Shown here: in pieces, positions 1-7,389 of the stretch
How the letters are laid out: each line of letters opens with the position of its first letter
Position numbering within the stretch: position 1 is the first letter of the stretch
From: Burkholderiales bacterium
GTDB lineage: Bacteria > Pseudomonadota > Gammaproteobacteria > Burkholderiales > Burkholderiaceae_D
Direction of reading: 5' to 3'
Assembly (NCBI GenBank): GCA_028868455.1
Contig: JAGWUK010000023.1
Coordinates: 1-13,469 of the forward strand
DNA: 13,469 nt
Position numbers and translations under genes: made by a program
The notes under the pieces: generated by a model
Told to the model about the DNA's origin: nothing
The model's database searches: none
Seen by the model: only the letters and a program-made list of their open reading frames with translations

Positions 1-57
1 ATTATAATTACTTTAACTTTATAAAAAATGCATTAAACTCAACTTCCAACAAGATCA

Positions 58-122
58 GGATCGGTTTGGCACGGCAGCTGTCTCTACAGCGCTGGCGGTG
101 CACGGTGACCGATCCACCGATC
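58..122 (+). promoter_or_regulatory. Structured leader hairpin upstream of the GGDEF-EAL gene
   Basis: GGATCGGT (58-65) is the exact reverse complement of ACCGATCC (108-115). Inside it, GCAC (69-72) pairs with GTGC (98-101), and GCTGT (77-81) pairs with ACAGC (86-90) around a CTCT loop. Together they give a long, interrupted hairpin. A second ACCGATC copy at 116-122 could replace the first as partner for 59-65. The structure ends about 16 nt before the ribosome binding site at 138-143. It could be an RNA control element, a protein-binding palindrome or chance. It does not resemble the GEMM c-di-GMP riboswitch as I know it. Confidence 0.4.
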
Positions 123-137
123 TGATAACCGCCTGGC

Positions 138-143
138 AGGAGG
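138..143 (+). promoter_or_regulatory. Strong ribosome binding site that sets the start at 149
   Basis: A perfect AGGAGG lies 5 nt before ATG 149. The earlier in-frame ATG at 98 has no such site and lies inside the leader hairpin, so 149 is the better start. Confidence 0.8.
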
Positions 144-148
144 TGCAC

Positions 149-2092
149 ATGGTGAAACATAGAGAGGTGGCCTCCGCCGTGATCAACGGCCTGCTCGGTT
201 TGGTGAAAAAAGAGGCGCCACGCTTTGAAGAGCGCCGTCACTTTATCCGGCTCGTCATTGGCATCTCATTTTCCCTTGTACTGATTCTTGCCGTCGCCAA
301 TTATGCTTTCCTTGGTTTTCAGGGGCTGGGTATGATGCAGATCGCACTGGCGCTGTTTCTCCTGTTGCCAGCGACTATGCTGACACAGTCCGAGCATCTG
401 ATCCCCTGGACAGAATTCGCCATTGTCAGTTTCTGGATGGGGATCAGCCTCAGTGATGGCTGGTTCGGTGGTGCGCTGGGGAGCGGTATCCTCTGGTGCT
501 ACACCTTCCCGTTTCTGGCGTTCTGGGTTGCAGGTCAAAAAAACGGCCTGCGCTGGAGTGTCCTCTGGGTTATGGCGATGGCGCTTGTGTTGCGGGTCTC
601 CGGCCATTTTACTTTTGGCTATGCTTATCCACAGGAATATATCGATCAGGTTATTCCGACGCTGGTGGTCTACGCTGTGCTGGCGGCTGTATTGAATTAT
701 CACCATACGTTGCTGCAGCAAAAATACCGTGAAGCGGCACGCGTTAAATCGGACAGTAGCGGCCCTTCTTTTGAGAAATTGCAATCGGTTGCGTACCAGG
801 ACACCGTCACCGGTCTGCCGAACCGTGAACGTCTGAAAGAAATTCTAAAGAACGAAATAGAAGCATCGCCAAACCGCAGTAATTCCCTGCTTCTCGTGCA
901 TATACGCCTGAAACGGATGTTTGAAACCTGCAATATCCTTGGCAACGAAGCCAGTGACAGGCTTGTGCGTTCGATTGCCAACACCATGATTGCCGCAGTC
1001 GGCTCGCGCGGCACTTTCGCCCGAGTGCGACGCGACGAGTTTGTCTGTATTTATCGCAAGCATTCCGAGGACAGCAATGCGACCGAAATCATCAAGGAAA
1101 TCATGGGATTCCGGCTGGAATACAAAATCAATGATTATCCTGTGCACATTGAGCACATCATCGGCATTGCCAGCTATCCGGCGCATGCTACGGATGCCGA
1201 GACCTTGCTGAAAAAAGCCGAGCAAGCCATGCTACAGGCGCAATTTGCGAACATGAAACTGGCGTTTTACGACGAATCGCTGGATCAGCAATTTGTTCGT
1301 CGCCATGCCTTGTTTGGCCAGTTGAACAAGGCCCTGCATCAAAAGGGGTTGTGTCTGCACTACCAGGCAAAAATCGATCTGGCCAGTGGCAGGATCGTCG
1401 GTGTAGAAGCCCTGAGCCGCTGGCTGGATCCCGCCAGCGGGCCGATTTTGCCAGCCGAATTTATCCCGGTCGCCGAAGAATCCGGATTGATCAAACCACT
1501 GACCTTGTGGATGCTGCGCGAAGCCTTTGGACAAGCGGCTGCGTGGCGTGCCGAAGGGCTGGATTTGTGCTTGTCCGTGAACTTGTCAGCGCGCAGCATC
1601 GTTGATCCCGAACTGGTACCGGCGATCCAGAGTCTGCTGGAAGAATTTGACATGGCGGCCAACAAAGTCATGCTGGAATTTACCGAAAGCTCGTTCACCG
1701 AAGATCCCGAAGTGGCGATGGAAACGGTGCAGTATTTGCACGATCTTGGTTTCCGCCAATCCATTGATGATTTCGGCAGCGGCTATACTTCCCTGTCCTA
1801 TCTGAAAAACCTGAAAGTCGATGAACTCAAAATCGATCCCGGTTTCATCCGCACACTGAGCAATGATCGCGGCAGCAAAGCGATTGTGCAATCGACGATA
1901 CAACTGGCTCACAATCTGAATATGAAAGTCGTGGCGGAAGGTGTGGAAAACACGGCGACTGAACAGGACTTGCGCGCGCTCGGCTGCGACATCGGGCAGG
2001 GCTATTATTTCTGCAAGCCGATGCCGGCCGCCATCTTTGGCGAATGGGCGAAAAGCTGGTCAAAAAATCTGTCCGGGAACATTTCCCGTTAA
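149..2092 (+). CDS. Membrane GGDEF-EAL protein, predicted c-di-GMP phosphodiesterase
   Basis: Predicted inner-membrane enzyme of 647 aa that hydrolyses c-di-GMP. Five or six hydrophobic segments between about residues 33 and 195 form an N-terminal sensor region I cannot assign to a named family. A GGDEF domain follows (about 210-372) with DTVTGLPNR, but its signature is RRDEF (294-298) and the usual metal-binding Asp region reads VHIRLKRMF, so cyclase activity is unlikely. The EAL domain (about 395-640) looks complete: E420 in EALSRW, N478, E510, D540-D541 in DDFGSGYTS, K561, E597 and Q617. The degenerate GGDEF may bind GTP or regulate the EAL domain, which is inferred from the family. The start at 149 is chosen for its AGGAGG; an in-frame ATG at 98 would add 17 residues. 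The gene stands 135-186 nt ahead of the next gene and may be monocistronic. Confidence 0.9.
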   Translation: MVKHREVASAVINGLLGLVKKEAPRFEERRHFIRLVIGISFSLVLILAVANYAFLGFQGLGMMQIALALFLLLPATMLTQSEHLIPWTEFAIVSFWMGISLSDGWFGGALGSGILWCYTFPFLAFWVAGQKNGLRWSVLWVMAMALVLRVSGHFTFGYAYPQEYIDQVIPTLVVYAVLAAVLNYHHTLLQQKYREAARVKSDSSGPSFEKLQSVAYQDTVTGLPNRERLKEILKNEIEASPNRSNSLLLVHIRLKRMFETCNILGNEASDRLVRSIANTMIAAVGSRGTFARVRRDEFVCIYRKHSEDSNATEIIKEIMGFRLEYKINDYPVHIEHIIGIASYPAHATDAETLLKKAEQAMLQAQFANMKLAFYDESLDQQFVRRHALFGQLNKALHQKGLCLHYQAKIDLASGRIVGVEALSRWLDPASGPILPAEFIPVAEESGLIKPLTLWMLREAFGQAAAWRAEGLDLCLSVNLSARSIVDPELVPAIQSLLEEFDMAANKVMLEFTESSFTEDPEVAMETVQYLHDLGFRQSIDDFGSGYTSLSYLKNLKVDELKIDPGFIRTLSNDRGSKAIVQSTIQLAHNLNMKVVAEGVENTATEQDLRALGCDIGQGYYFCKPMPAAIFGEWAKSWSKNLSGNISR

Positions 2093-2227
2093 TTTCCAGT
2101 CTCTTGTCTGCCAGGCTGCATGCTCCCGCGTTAAAGACAGACCGTCGCACCTGTCGCTGTACCGCGAAGCAGTTGAGCAACCGATTAACCCTTCTCATCA
2201 AACGCACAAACGCAAATTGGTCCGGTC

Positions 2228-5200
2228 ATGACGTCGATACGCTGGCGGGACATTTTGCCAATGTTGCCGGGCCAGCTTATGAAACTAATTCGCCTGTATT
2301 GCCGTGCCTGTCCATCTGTTCTGGCCATTTTTGGCAGCGTTGTCGGCGGGTTGTTGTGTTGCACACCGGCAGTGGCGCAAGACCTCAAAACCGTGCCGCC
2401 AACGCGGCTGATTTTTCCGCCTGCGTTTCCGATTCCTCCCATTCGTCCGATACTGGCAACGCCGGAAGCACGGATACCAGTGCGACTGGAATCCGCGCAG
2501 ATTCGCACTGACATCAATGGCAGCGCAGCCCGCACCGTGATTGAGCTGCGCTTCTATAATCCGAATGACCGGATACTCGAAGGACAACTGGAATTTCCTC
2601 TGACAAATGGACAGCGCGTCAGCGCTTTTGCGCTGGATATCAACGGTCAGTTGCGACCCGCTGTTGCGGTCGATAAGGCGCAAGGGCAGCAGGTGTTTGA
2701 AGACATTACGCGCATGCGCGCCGACCCGGCTTTACTGGAAGTGACGCGCGGCAACCAATACCGAATGCGCGTCTATCCATTACCTGCGCGCGGCAGCAGG
2801 ACAGTGCAACTCACGCTGGATCAGACATTAACGACGCAGGCCGGCAAGCATCCCGCACGGCCTTATGCCTTACCGCTGCAATTTGGCCTGGACGTTGGAA
2901 AACTCGACGCCAGCGTCACCGTGCATGGCGTACGCGCCGCCCACATTGCGCTCAATACTTTGCTGAGTGGTGCCCGCAAACTCGATGATGGCAAAGACAC
3001 GATCGTGCAATTGCAGCGTCAACATTTCTCGATTGGCAGCAATCGTTTTGACCTGCAATTGCCGGTCAGCAGCGAGCTCGTGCGCAGTTATCAGCAATGG
3101 CAGGACAAACAATATTTTTATGCCGAAGTGCCGGTAACGCCGACGGCATCTTTCAGCGCACCACGTCCGCCGGTCAGGGAACTGGCGATTTTGTGGGATG
3201 CGTCCGGGTCCGGTGCCGAACGCGATCACGACCGCGAGCTGGCGGCGCTGGACGCGTATTTTGCCGATGTGAAGCAATTGCAAGTCAAATTGCTGGTGTT
3301 ACGCGATCAGGCCGAGGCCGTGCAAAGTTTTACCGTACATCAGGGCGACTGGTCAGCTTTGCGTGCGGTCTTGCAAACGATGACCTACGATGGCGCAACC
3401 GACGGCAGTCATTTTGTCGTGCCTGCGGGAGCCGATCTGGCGTTATTGTTTTCGGACGGGTTGACAAACTATGGCGAGCAAGGTTTTCCGGCCAGCCCGG
3501 TCCCGATGTACGCGTTGCTTGCCAGTCGCAGCGCTGACCGTGCGGCCTTGCGTGCCGTCGCTGAAAACAGCGGCGGGCAATTGCTGGATGTGTCACAACG
3601 GACACCCGCCGAGCTGCGGCAGGCTATACGCTATCAGCAATTGCGGCTGGTGGCGCTGCAAAGCAATACGGCGACAGCACTGGTCGCGGAATCGGTGTAT
3701 CCGGATCAGGGCAGGCTGCGCGTGGCTGGCCAGATGACCGCAGCCGAGGCCACACTGACGCTGATTTTACAAACGCCGCAAGGTAAGGAAATACGCCAGC
3801 AGGTCGCTTTGGCCATGCCCTCCGCCCCGAGCGATCAAGGGCAGGCGGCCGCGTTATGGGCCGGGCTGAAACTGGCGCAGCTGCAAGAGAATCCCGCGCT
3901 GCATCGCGCCGAGATCCGGCGCCTTGGCCATCAGTTCAATCTGGCGACACCGGAAACCTCATTGCTGGTGCTTGATAGCGTACAGGATTATGTGCGTTAT
4001 GAAATCCTGCCACCAGCCGATCTGCAAGCCGAATACACGCGCTTGCTGGCACAGAAAACGCGCAGACTGCACGCAGATCACGGACAACATCTGGAAAAAA
4101 TCGTCACGCGTTTTCAGGACAAGCAGCGTTGGTGGGAGAAAGACTTTCCCAAGGATACGCCGCCTAAACCGAAGCCTGAAGCCATCTATCCGGTACAAGC
4201 ACGCGTCGCTGGCGGTATGCCGATGATGGAAAGCATGCCCGCTCCGGCACCGGCATTGGCCTTGCGCAACGAAGCTGTGGCAGACAGGATGGCACCTGAC
4301 AGCGTGGCAAAGCAACGCGAAGAGCAACCCGGCGGCGCTGCGATACGCATGAAAAAATGGGAGCCGGATGCGCCGTATTACCGGCGTCTGCATGCCGCTA
4401 AAAATCAGGATTTGTACGCTATTTATCTCGATGAGCGCGGCGGCTACGTCAACAGCAGCGCTTTTTTTCTGGATGCCGCCGATCTGTTTCTGGAGCGCGG
4501 GCAAACCGCGCTGGGTTTGCGCATTTTGTCGAATCTGGCAGAAATGCAATTGGAAAATCGCCACATTCTGCGCCTGCTGGCGTATCGCCTGATGCAGGCA
4601 AATCAGGCGGCGATGGCGATACCTGTTTTGCAGCAGGTACAAGAACTCAGTCCGGATGAGCCGCAGTCTTACCGCGATCTGGGGCTGGCCTATGCCGCTG
4701 CCGGGCAAGCGCAACGCGCGATTGAGCAGTTGTGGCAAGTCATCGAACGCCCGTGGCACGATCGCTTTCCTGATATCGAATTGATTGCGATTGCCGAGAT
4801 GAATGCCATCATTGCGCAACAAGCCCCAGATCATCCGCTGGACACCTCGCGCATGGATAGTCGCCTGCTGCGCAATCTGCCGCTGGATGTGCGCGCGGTA
4901 CTGAGCTGGGATGCCGACAATACCGACATCGATTTGTGGGTGACCGATCCAAATGGCGAAAAAGCCTTTTATGCGCATCCGCTGACTTATCAGGGGGGGC
5001 GCATGTCGCGTGACTTCACCGGCGGCTATGGGCCGGAGGAATTTTCTTTGCGCCATGCCAAACCCGGCAAATACCGAGTCGAAGCCGAATTCTATGGTCA
5101 TCGTCAGCAACTCGTGGCCGCCGCGACGACGCTGATGCTGAAACTGTCTACCGGCTTCGGCACGGCAGCGCAAAAGGACCAGATGGTCGTATTGCGACTG

Positions 5201-5272
5201 CAAGGCAAAAAAGATCGCGTACTGGTGGGCGAATTCGAGATCGCCGCACCGCCTGCTGCTGCACCAAAATAG
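2228..5272 (+). CDS. Secreted VIT / von Willebrand A / TPR / DUF2135 protein
   Basis: Large protein (up to 1014 aa) of unknown role, predicted periplasmic or surface-exposed. ATG 2279 (residue 18) begins a clear signal peptide: basic MKLIRLYCR, a hydrophobic stretch, then a cleavage site near AVAQ. That start is therefore likely, although no candidate has a strong ribosome binding site. Domains in order, numbered from 2228: VIT at about 85-205; a VWA domain at about 318-470 with an intact MIDAS start DASGSG (D324) and a later SDG; a Met/Pro-rich linker at about 640-700 (GGMPMMESMPAPAPA); TPR-like helices at about 715-860; and a C-terminal DUF2135/YfaP-like domain at about 886-1005 with NTDIDLWVTDPNGE (D900, D902). 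There is no C-terminal sorting signal or membrane anchor, unlike sortase-target VIT proteins. The family suggests metal-dependent protein binding. A run of seven G lies at 4993-4999. Confidence 0.88.
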   Translation: MTSIRWRDILPMLPGQLMKLIRLYCRACPSVLAIFGSVVGGLLCCTPAVAQDLKTVPPTRLIFPPAFPIPPIRPILATPEARIPVRLESAQIRTDINGSAARTVIELRFYNPNDRILEGQLEFPLTNGQRVSAFALDINGQLRPAVAVDKAQGQQVFEDITRMRADPALLEVTRGNQYRMRVYPLPARGSRTVQLTLDQTLTTQAGKHPARPYALPLQFGLDVGKLDASVTVHGVRAAHIALNTLLSGARKLDDGKDTIVQLQRQHFSIGSNRFDLQLPVSSELVRSYQQWQDKQYFYAEVPVTPTASFSAPRPPVRELAILWDASGSGAERDHDRELAALDAYFADVKQLQVKLLVLRDQAEAVQSFTVHQGDWSALRAVLQTMTYDGATDGSHFVVPAGADLALLFSDGLTNYGEQGFPASPVPMYALLASRSADRAALRAVAENSGGQLLDVSQRTPAELRQAIRYQQLRLVALQSNTATALVAESVYPDQGRLRVAGQMTAAEATLTLILQTPQGKEIRQQVALAMPSAPSDQGQAAALWAGLKLAQLQENPALHRAEIRRLGHQFNLATPETSLLVLDSVQDYVRYEILPPADLQAEYTRLLAQKTRRLHADHGQHLEKIVTRFQDKQRWWEKDFPKDTPPKPKPEAIYPVQARVAGGMPMMESMPAPAPALALRNEAVADRMAPDSVAKQREEQPGGAAIRMKKWEPDAPYYRRLHAAKNQDLYAIYLDERGGYVNSSAFFLDAADLFLERGQTALGLRILSNLAEMQLENRHILRLLAYRLMQANQAAMAIPVLQQVQELSPDEPQSYRDLGLAYAAAGQAQRAIEQLWQVIERPWHDRFPDIELIAIAEMNAIIAQQAPDHPLDTSRMDSRLLRNLPLDVRAVLSWDADNTDIDLWVTDPNGEKAFYAHPLTYQGGRMSRDFTGGYGPEEFSLRHAKPGKYRVEAEFYGHRQQLVAAATTLMLKLSTGFGTAAQKDQMVVLRLQGKKDRVLVGEFEIAAPPAAAPK

Positions 5273-5274
5273 TG

Positions 5275-5354
5275 ATACTCCCCCTATGTATATTTTTGTG
5301 TCGCAATATCTGTGAGCGCATTGAGGACGTTGTAATAGAAAAATAGGGGAGTAT
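5275..5354. repeat. Inverted repeat with C/G-run arms in the convergent gap
   Basis: ATACTCCCCCTAT (5275-5287) and ATAGGGGAGTAT (5343-5354) are inverted copies that differ by one C, separated by 55 nt. The stem could extend through the nearby T-run (5293-5297) and A-run (5339-5343) with a bulge. The element begins 2 nt after the stop of the VIT/VWA gene and ends 36 nt before the end of the convergent gene. It may be a shared 3'-end structure. The arms also look like operators of CsoR/RcnR/FrmR repressors (a C/G run flanked by AT and TA), but no such regulator or target is in the window. Confidence 0.5.
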
Positions 5355-5390
5355 ATTTCAGGCCAGGTTTTTCGCTGCATGCCCGATGGA

Positions 5391-6179
5391 TCAGAACTCG
5401 ATCGGCAGGCTCCAGCTATTGGGAATCACATCGTGCCTGACTACGCCGCGCAACTGGTGGTGGCGCGCCAGCGTAGCCGGGCTCCAGGTTTTTTCCCAGC
5501 CAGGCGGATAAGGCAATTGCAATTCGTGGCGCTCCGGCAAACGCTGGCGCACAGCCATGACGGGCAAATACAGCGGCAGCGGAGTTTGCGGCGTATCGGC
5601 GCCGAGACTGTAGGCGTAATTGGGTAACAGGGCATCGCACACGCTGGCAAACCAGGCGGCGTGATCCTCGTCGCGCCCCAGAGCCTGCGCCAGTCCGGCC
5701 GGATCGAATTGCGCCAGCGCCTGCACCAGTTCCGCCGTGCTGGCGCCGGGTGCATCGCCCCAGCCGAGGACAGGATTGAAATTATAGTCAGCGCCAGAAC
5801 CGTACCAGCCTTCGCGCCACGGTCTTTGCATCCAGTTGCGCGGGCCGGTGAACAATTGCCAGCGCCAGTGCAAACCGGAAGGCTTGGGCCAGCTGTACAA
5901 ATACAATTTTTGATATCCGGCGCGATGCAATTCGCGCACCATCGCCATCAGGCGCGCATGCGGCATGCGCTCGGGCGGATCGCGGCGAAACAGGATCGCC
6001 TCGCCATCGGCATGCAGGATGTCATCGGTGGACAAGTTCAGATCCAGCGTGCGCTTTTCGTCACCAAACCGCGCAGCCACCCAGCCCGTCAACAAATTGA
6101 CCGCCGTCAGCACACCGTAGCCGCGGTGGCGATGAAAAATCACAGTGCCGGGAGCAATTACTTTCATGGAAACGGACAT
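5391..6179 (-). CDS. Orphan protein with a Tudor-like N-terminus and a Trp/Tyr-rich core
   Basis: I do not recognise the family. From ATG 6179 (MSVSMKVIAPG) the product is 262 aa; ATG 6167 is equally possible, as neither has a clear ribosome binding site. The reading frame continues open to 6503, but that part is Arg/Cys-rich and looks non-coding. Residues about 5-50 (GTVIFHRHRGYGVLTAV to RTLDLNLSTDDIL) resemble the small SH3/Tudor barrel found in CarD-like proteins and at the UvrD/PcrA C-terminus, which often contacts RNA polymerase or nucleic acid. The middle is rich in Trp and Tyr, with LYLYSWPKPSG, WRWQLFTGPRNW and WREGWYGSGADYNFNP. No signal peptide or membrane segment is visible, so a cytoplasmic location is inferred. 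It diverges from the asparaginase-like gene. Confidence 0.75.
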   Translation of the reverse strand: MSVSMKVIAPGTVIFHRHRGYGVLTAVNLLTGWVAARFGDEKRTLDLNLSTDDILHADGEAILFRRDPPERMPHARLMAMVRELHRAGYQKLYLYSWPKPSGLHWRWQLFTGPRNWMQRPWREGWYGSGADYNFNPVLGWGDAPGASTAELVQALAQFDPAGLAQALGRDEDHAAWFASVCDALLPNYAYSLGADTPQTPLPLYLPVMAVRQRLPERHELQLPYPPGWEKTWSPATLARHHQLRGVVRHDVIPNSWSLPIEF

Positions 6180-6307
6180 TATGTTGAAGACGGGCGCACA
6201 ACTGTTACAGCAAGGCTGACGCTGACCGACGGCAAGTAAAAGCGTCGCAGAACGGTTTTGCGCAAGTCCTTTTGTTGTGTCATTGTGCGAGCGCAACAGT
6301 GTAGCAG

Positions 6308-6337
6308 TTTTCACCCTGTGGGCTGGCGCGTTACAAT
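6308..6337 (+). promoter_or_regulatory. Candidate promoter of the asparaginase-like unit
   Basis: TACAAT (6332-6337) is a good -10 box. TTTTCA (6308-6313), 18 nt upstream, is a moderate -35. Transcription would start near 6344, about 27 nt before ATG 6371. Confidence 0.45.
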
Positions 6338-6370
6338 GACGGGATTCAACCACAACACTATAACGAGACC

Positions 6371-6856
6371 ATGACTCTGCGTATTCTTGCCACCGGCGGC
6401 ACCTTTGACAAACACTATAACGAACTGGAAGGCAAACTGGCCTTTGCCGACAGCCATTTGCCCGACGTGTTGCAACGCGCGCGCCTGACCGTGCCAGTCG
6501 CACTGGAAGTCTGCATGCTGATGGATTCGCTGGAAATGAATGACAGCCACCGCCAGACGATTCTGCAGGCCTGCCAGAACGCGACCGAGAAGGCGATTGT
6601 CATCATCCACGGCACCGACACCATGCGTGAAACCGCCGAAGTGCTGGGCGCGGCCAAGCTCGACAAAACCATCGTTTTCACCGGCGCCATGATCCCTTAC
6701 GAAATCGCCAATTCCGACGCCTTTTTCAATCTCGGCTTTGCTTGCGGCGTCGCGCAATTATTACCGGCTGGCGTGCATGTCGCCATGAATGGCAAAATTT
6801 TTGCGTGGGACAATGTGCAAAAAAACCGCGCCGCTGGCGTGTTTGACACCAAATAA
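6371..6856 (+). CDS. Single-domain asparaginase-like protein
   Basis: Cytoplasmic protein of 161 aa that matches only the N-terminal catalytic domain of bacterial L-asparaginases, which are usually about 330 aa. Visible family motifs are ATGGTFD with nucleophile-like T11, HGTDTM with T82 and D83, and VFTGAMIP. A lysine at 151 (NVQKNR) sits where the catalytic Lys of E. coli AnsB (K162) would be. The protein ends ten residues later, so the whole C-terminal domain is absent. The ending is clean and the downstream gene starts 11 nt later, so I read it as a natural short family and not a truncation. The substrate is unproven: amide hydrolysis fits the motifs, but the missing domain normally helps complete the active site in the tetramer. 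The start has only a weak GAG ribosome site. Confidence 0.85.
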   Translation: MTLRILATGGTFDKHYNELEGKLAFADSHLPDVLQRARLTVPVALEVCMLMDSLEMNDSHRQTILQACQNATEKAIVIIHGTDTMRETAEVLGAAKLDKTIVFTGAMIPYEIANSDAFFNLGFACGVAQLLPAGVHVAMNGKIFAWDNVQKNRAAGVFDTK

Positions 6857-6867
6857 GGACGCACACC

Positions 6868-7362
6868 ATGAAGTCGCTGCTGGCTATCCTGCTACTTTGT
6901 TGTGCAACGCTGGGACAGGCAGCAGAAACCCGCTTTGATGCGTTTTACTTTTTCCAGTCTGAAAAAGTCATGCAGCAAAAGCAGGTAAATTTTGAAGAGC
7001 TGGCGCGCTACTCGCGCAAGATCCAGTCCGCCGTCTGGAAGGCATTAAAGAAAGCCCAAATGCCTGCCAGCGCCGGCTATCTGGTGGTCGCCGTGCGCTC
7101 CGATGGCGAAGTCGCCACCTGGCTGGACATGACGCCCGCCGTGCATGAATACTACGACAACCAGATTTACGACGCTGTGCGCAAAGTCGCACCGGTGCAT
7201 GTTGAATCCGGCATCCTGGTATTTGCTGTCAAGATGGCGATCGACACGGCGGTCCATACGCGCAAATCCTTTCCCACGCCGCCCGGCTGGGACGACGCCA
7301 GAAAAAAACTCAACGACCCGGACAATATCGAAGAACTGGTCTTGTCGCTTTGGCCTGAATAG
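6868..7362 (+). CDS. Small secreted protein with a TonB-C-like core
   Basis: A 164-aa protein with a clear signal peptide (MKSLLAILLLCCATLGQA, cleavage near residue 18-19), so exported to the periplasm. The mature part has YSRKIQSAVWKALKKAQMP followed by GYLVVAVRSDGEVATWLDM. That order, a helix then a strand pair with a DGEV turn and later a YDAVRKVAPV helix, resembles the C-terminal domains of TonB and TolA. No Pro-rich spacer or membrane anchor is present, so it cannot act as a normal TonB. It follows the asparaginase-like gene by 11 nt with AAGGA just upstream, so the two are probably co-transcribed. Its function is unknown and the fold assignment is by eye only. Its 3' end faces hisC at 27 nt. 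Confidence 0.75.
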   Translation: MKSLLAILLLCCATLGQAAETRFDAFYFFQSEKVMQQKQVNFEELARYSRKIQSAVWKALKKAQMPASAGYLVVAVRSDGEVATWLDMTPAVHEYYDNQIYDAVRKVAPVHVESGILVFAVKMAIDTAVHTRKSFPTPPGWDDARKKLNDPDNIEELVLSLWPE

Positions 7363-7389
7363 CTGCCAGCTACGAGCATCCACCAGAGA

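Noticed and set aside
58..122. GEMM c-di-GMP riboswitch in the leader of the EAL gene
   Set aside because: The leader is folded but lacks the conserved GEMM core sequences I know.
98..148. Extra 17-codon N-terminus of the GGDEF-EAL protein
   Set aside because: ATG 98 has no ribosome site and overlaps the leader hairpin; ATG 149 follows a perfect AGGAGG.
3959..5380. Open frame of 473 codons antisense to the VIT/VWA gene
   Set aside because: Rich in Arg, Cys, His and Gln, without domains; it mirrors the codon use of the real gene on the plus strand.
6255..6270. GTTTTGCGCAAGTCCT resembles GTTTTGTGCAAGTCCT at 12672-12687
   Set aside because: One 16-nt match with a mismatch is about what chance gives among all pairs in 13 kb, and the two sites have no common position relative to a gene.
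6180..6503. N-terminal extension of the orphan minus-strand protein
   Set aside because: Arg/Cys-rich text with no domain; it covers the likely promoter of the asparaginase-like gene and overlaps that gene's first 130 nt.
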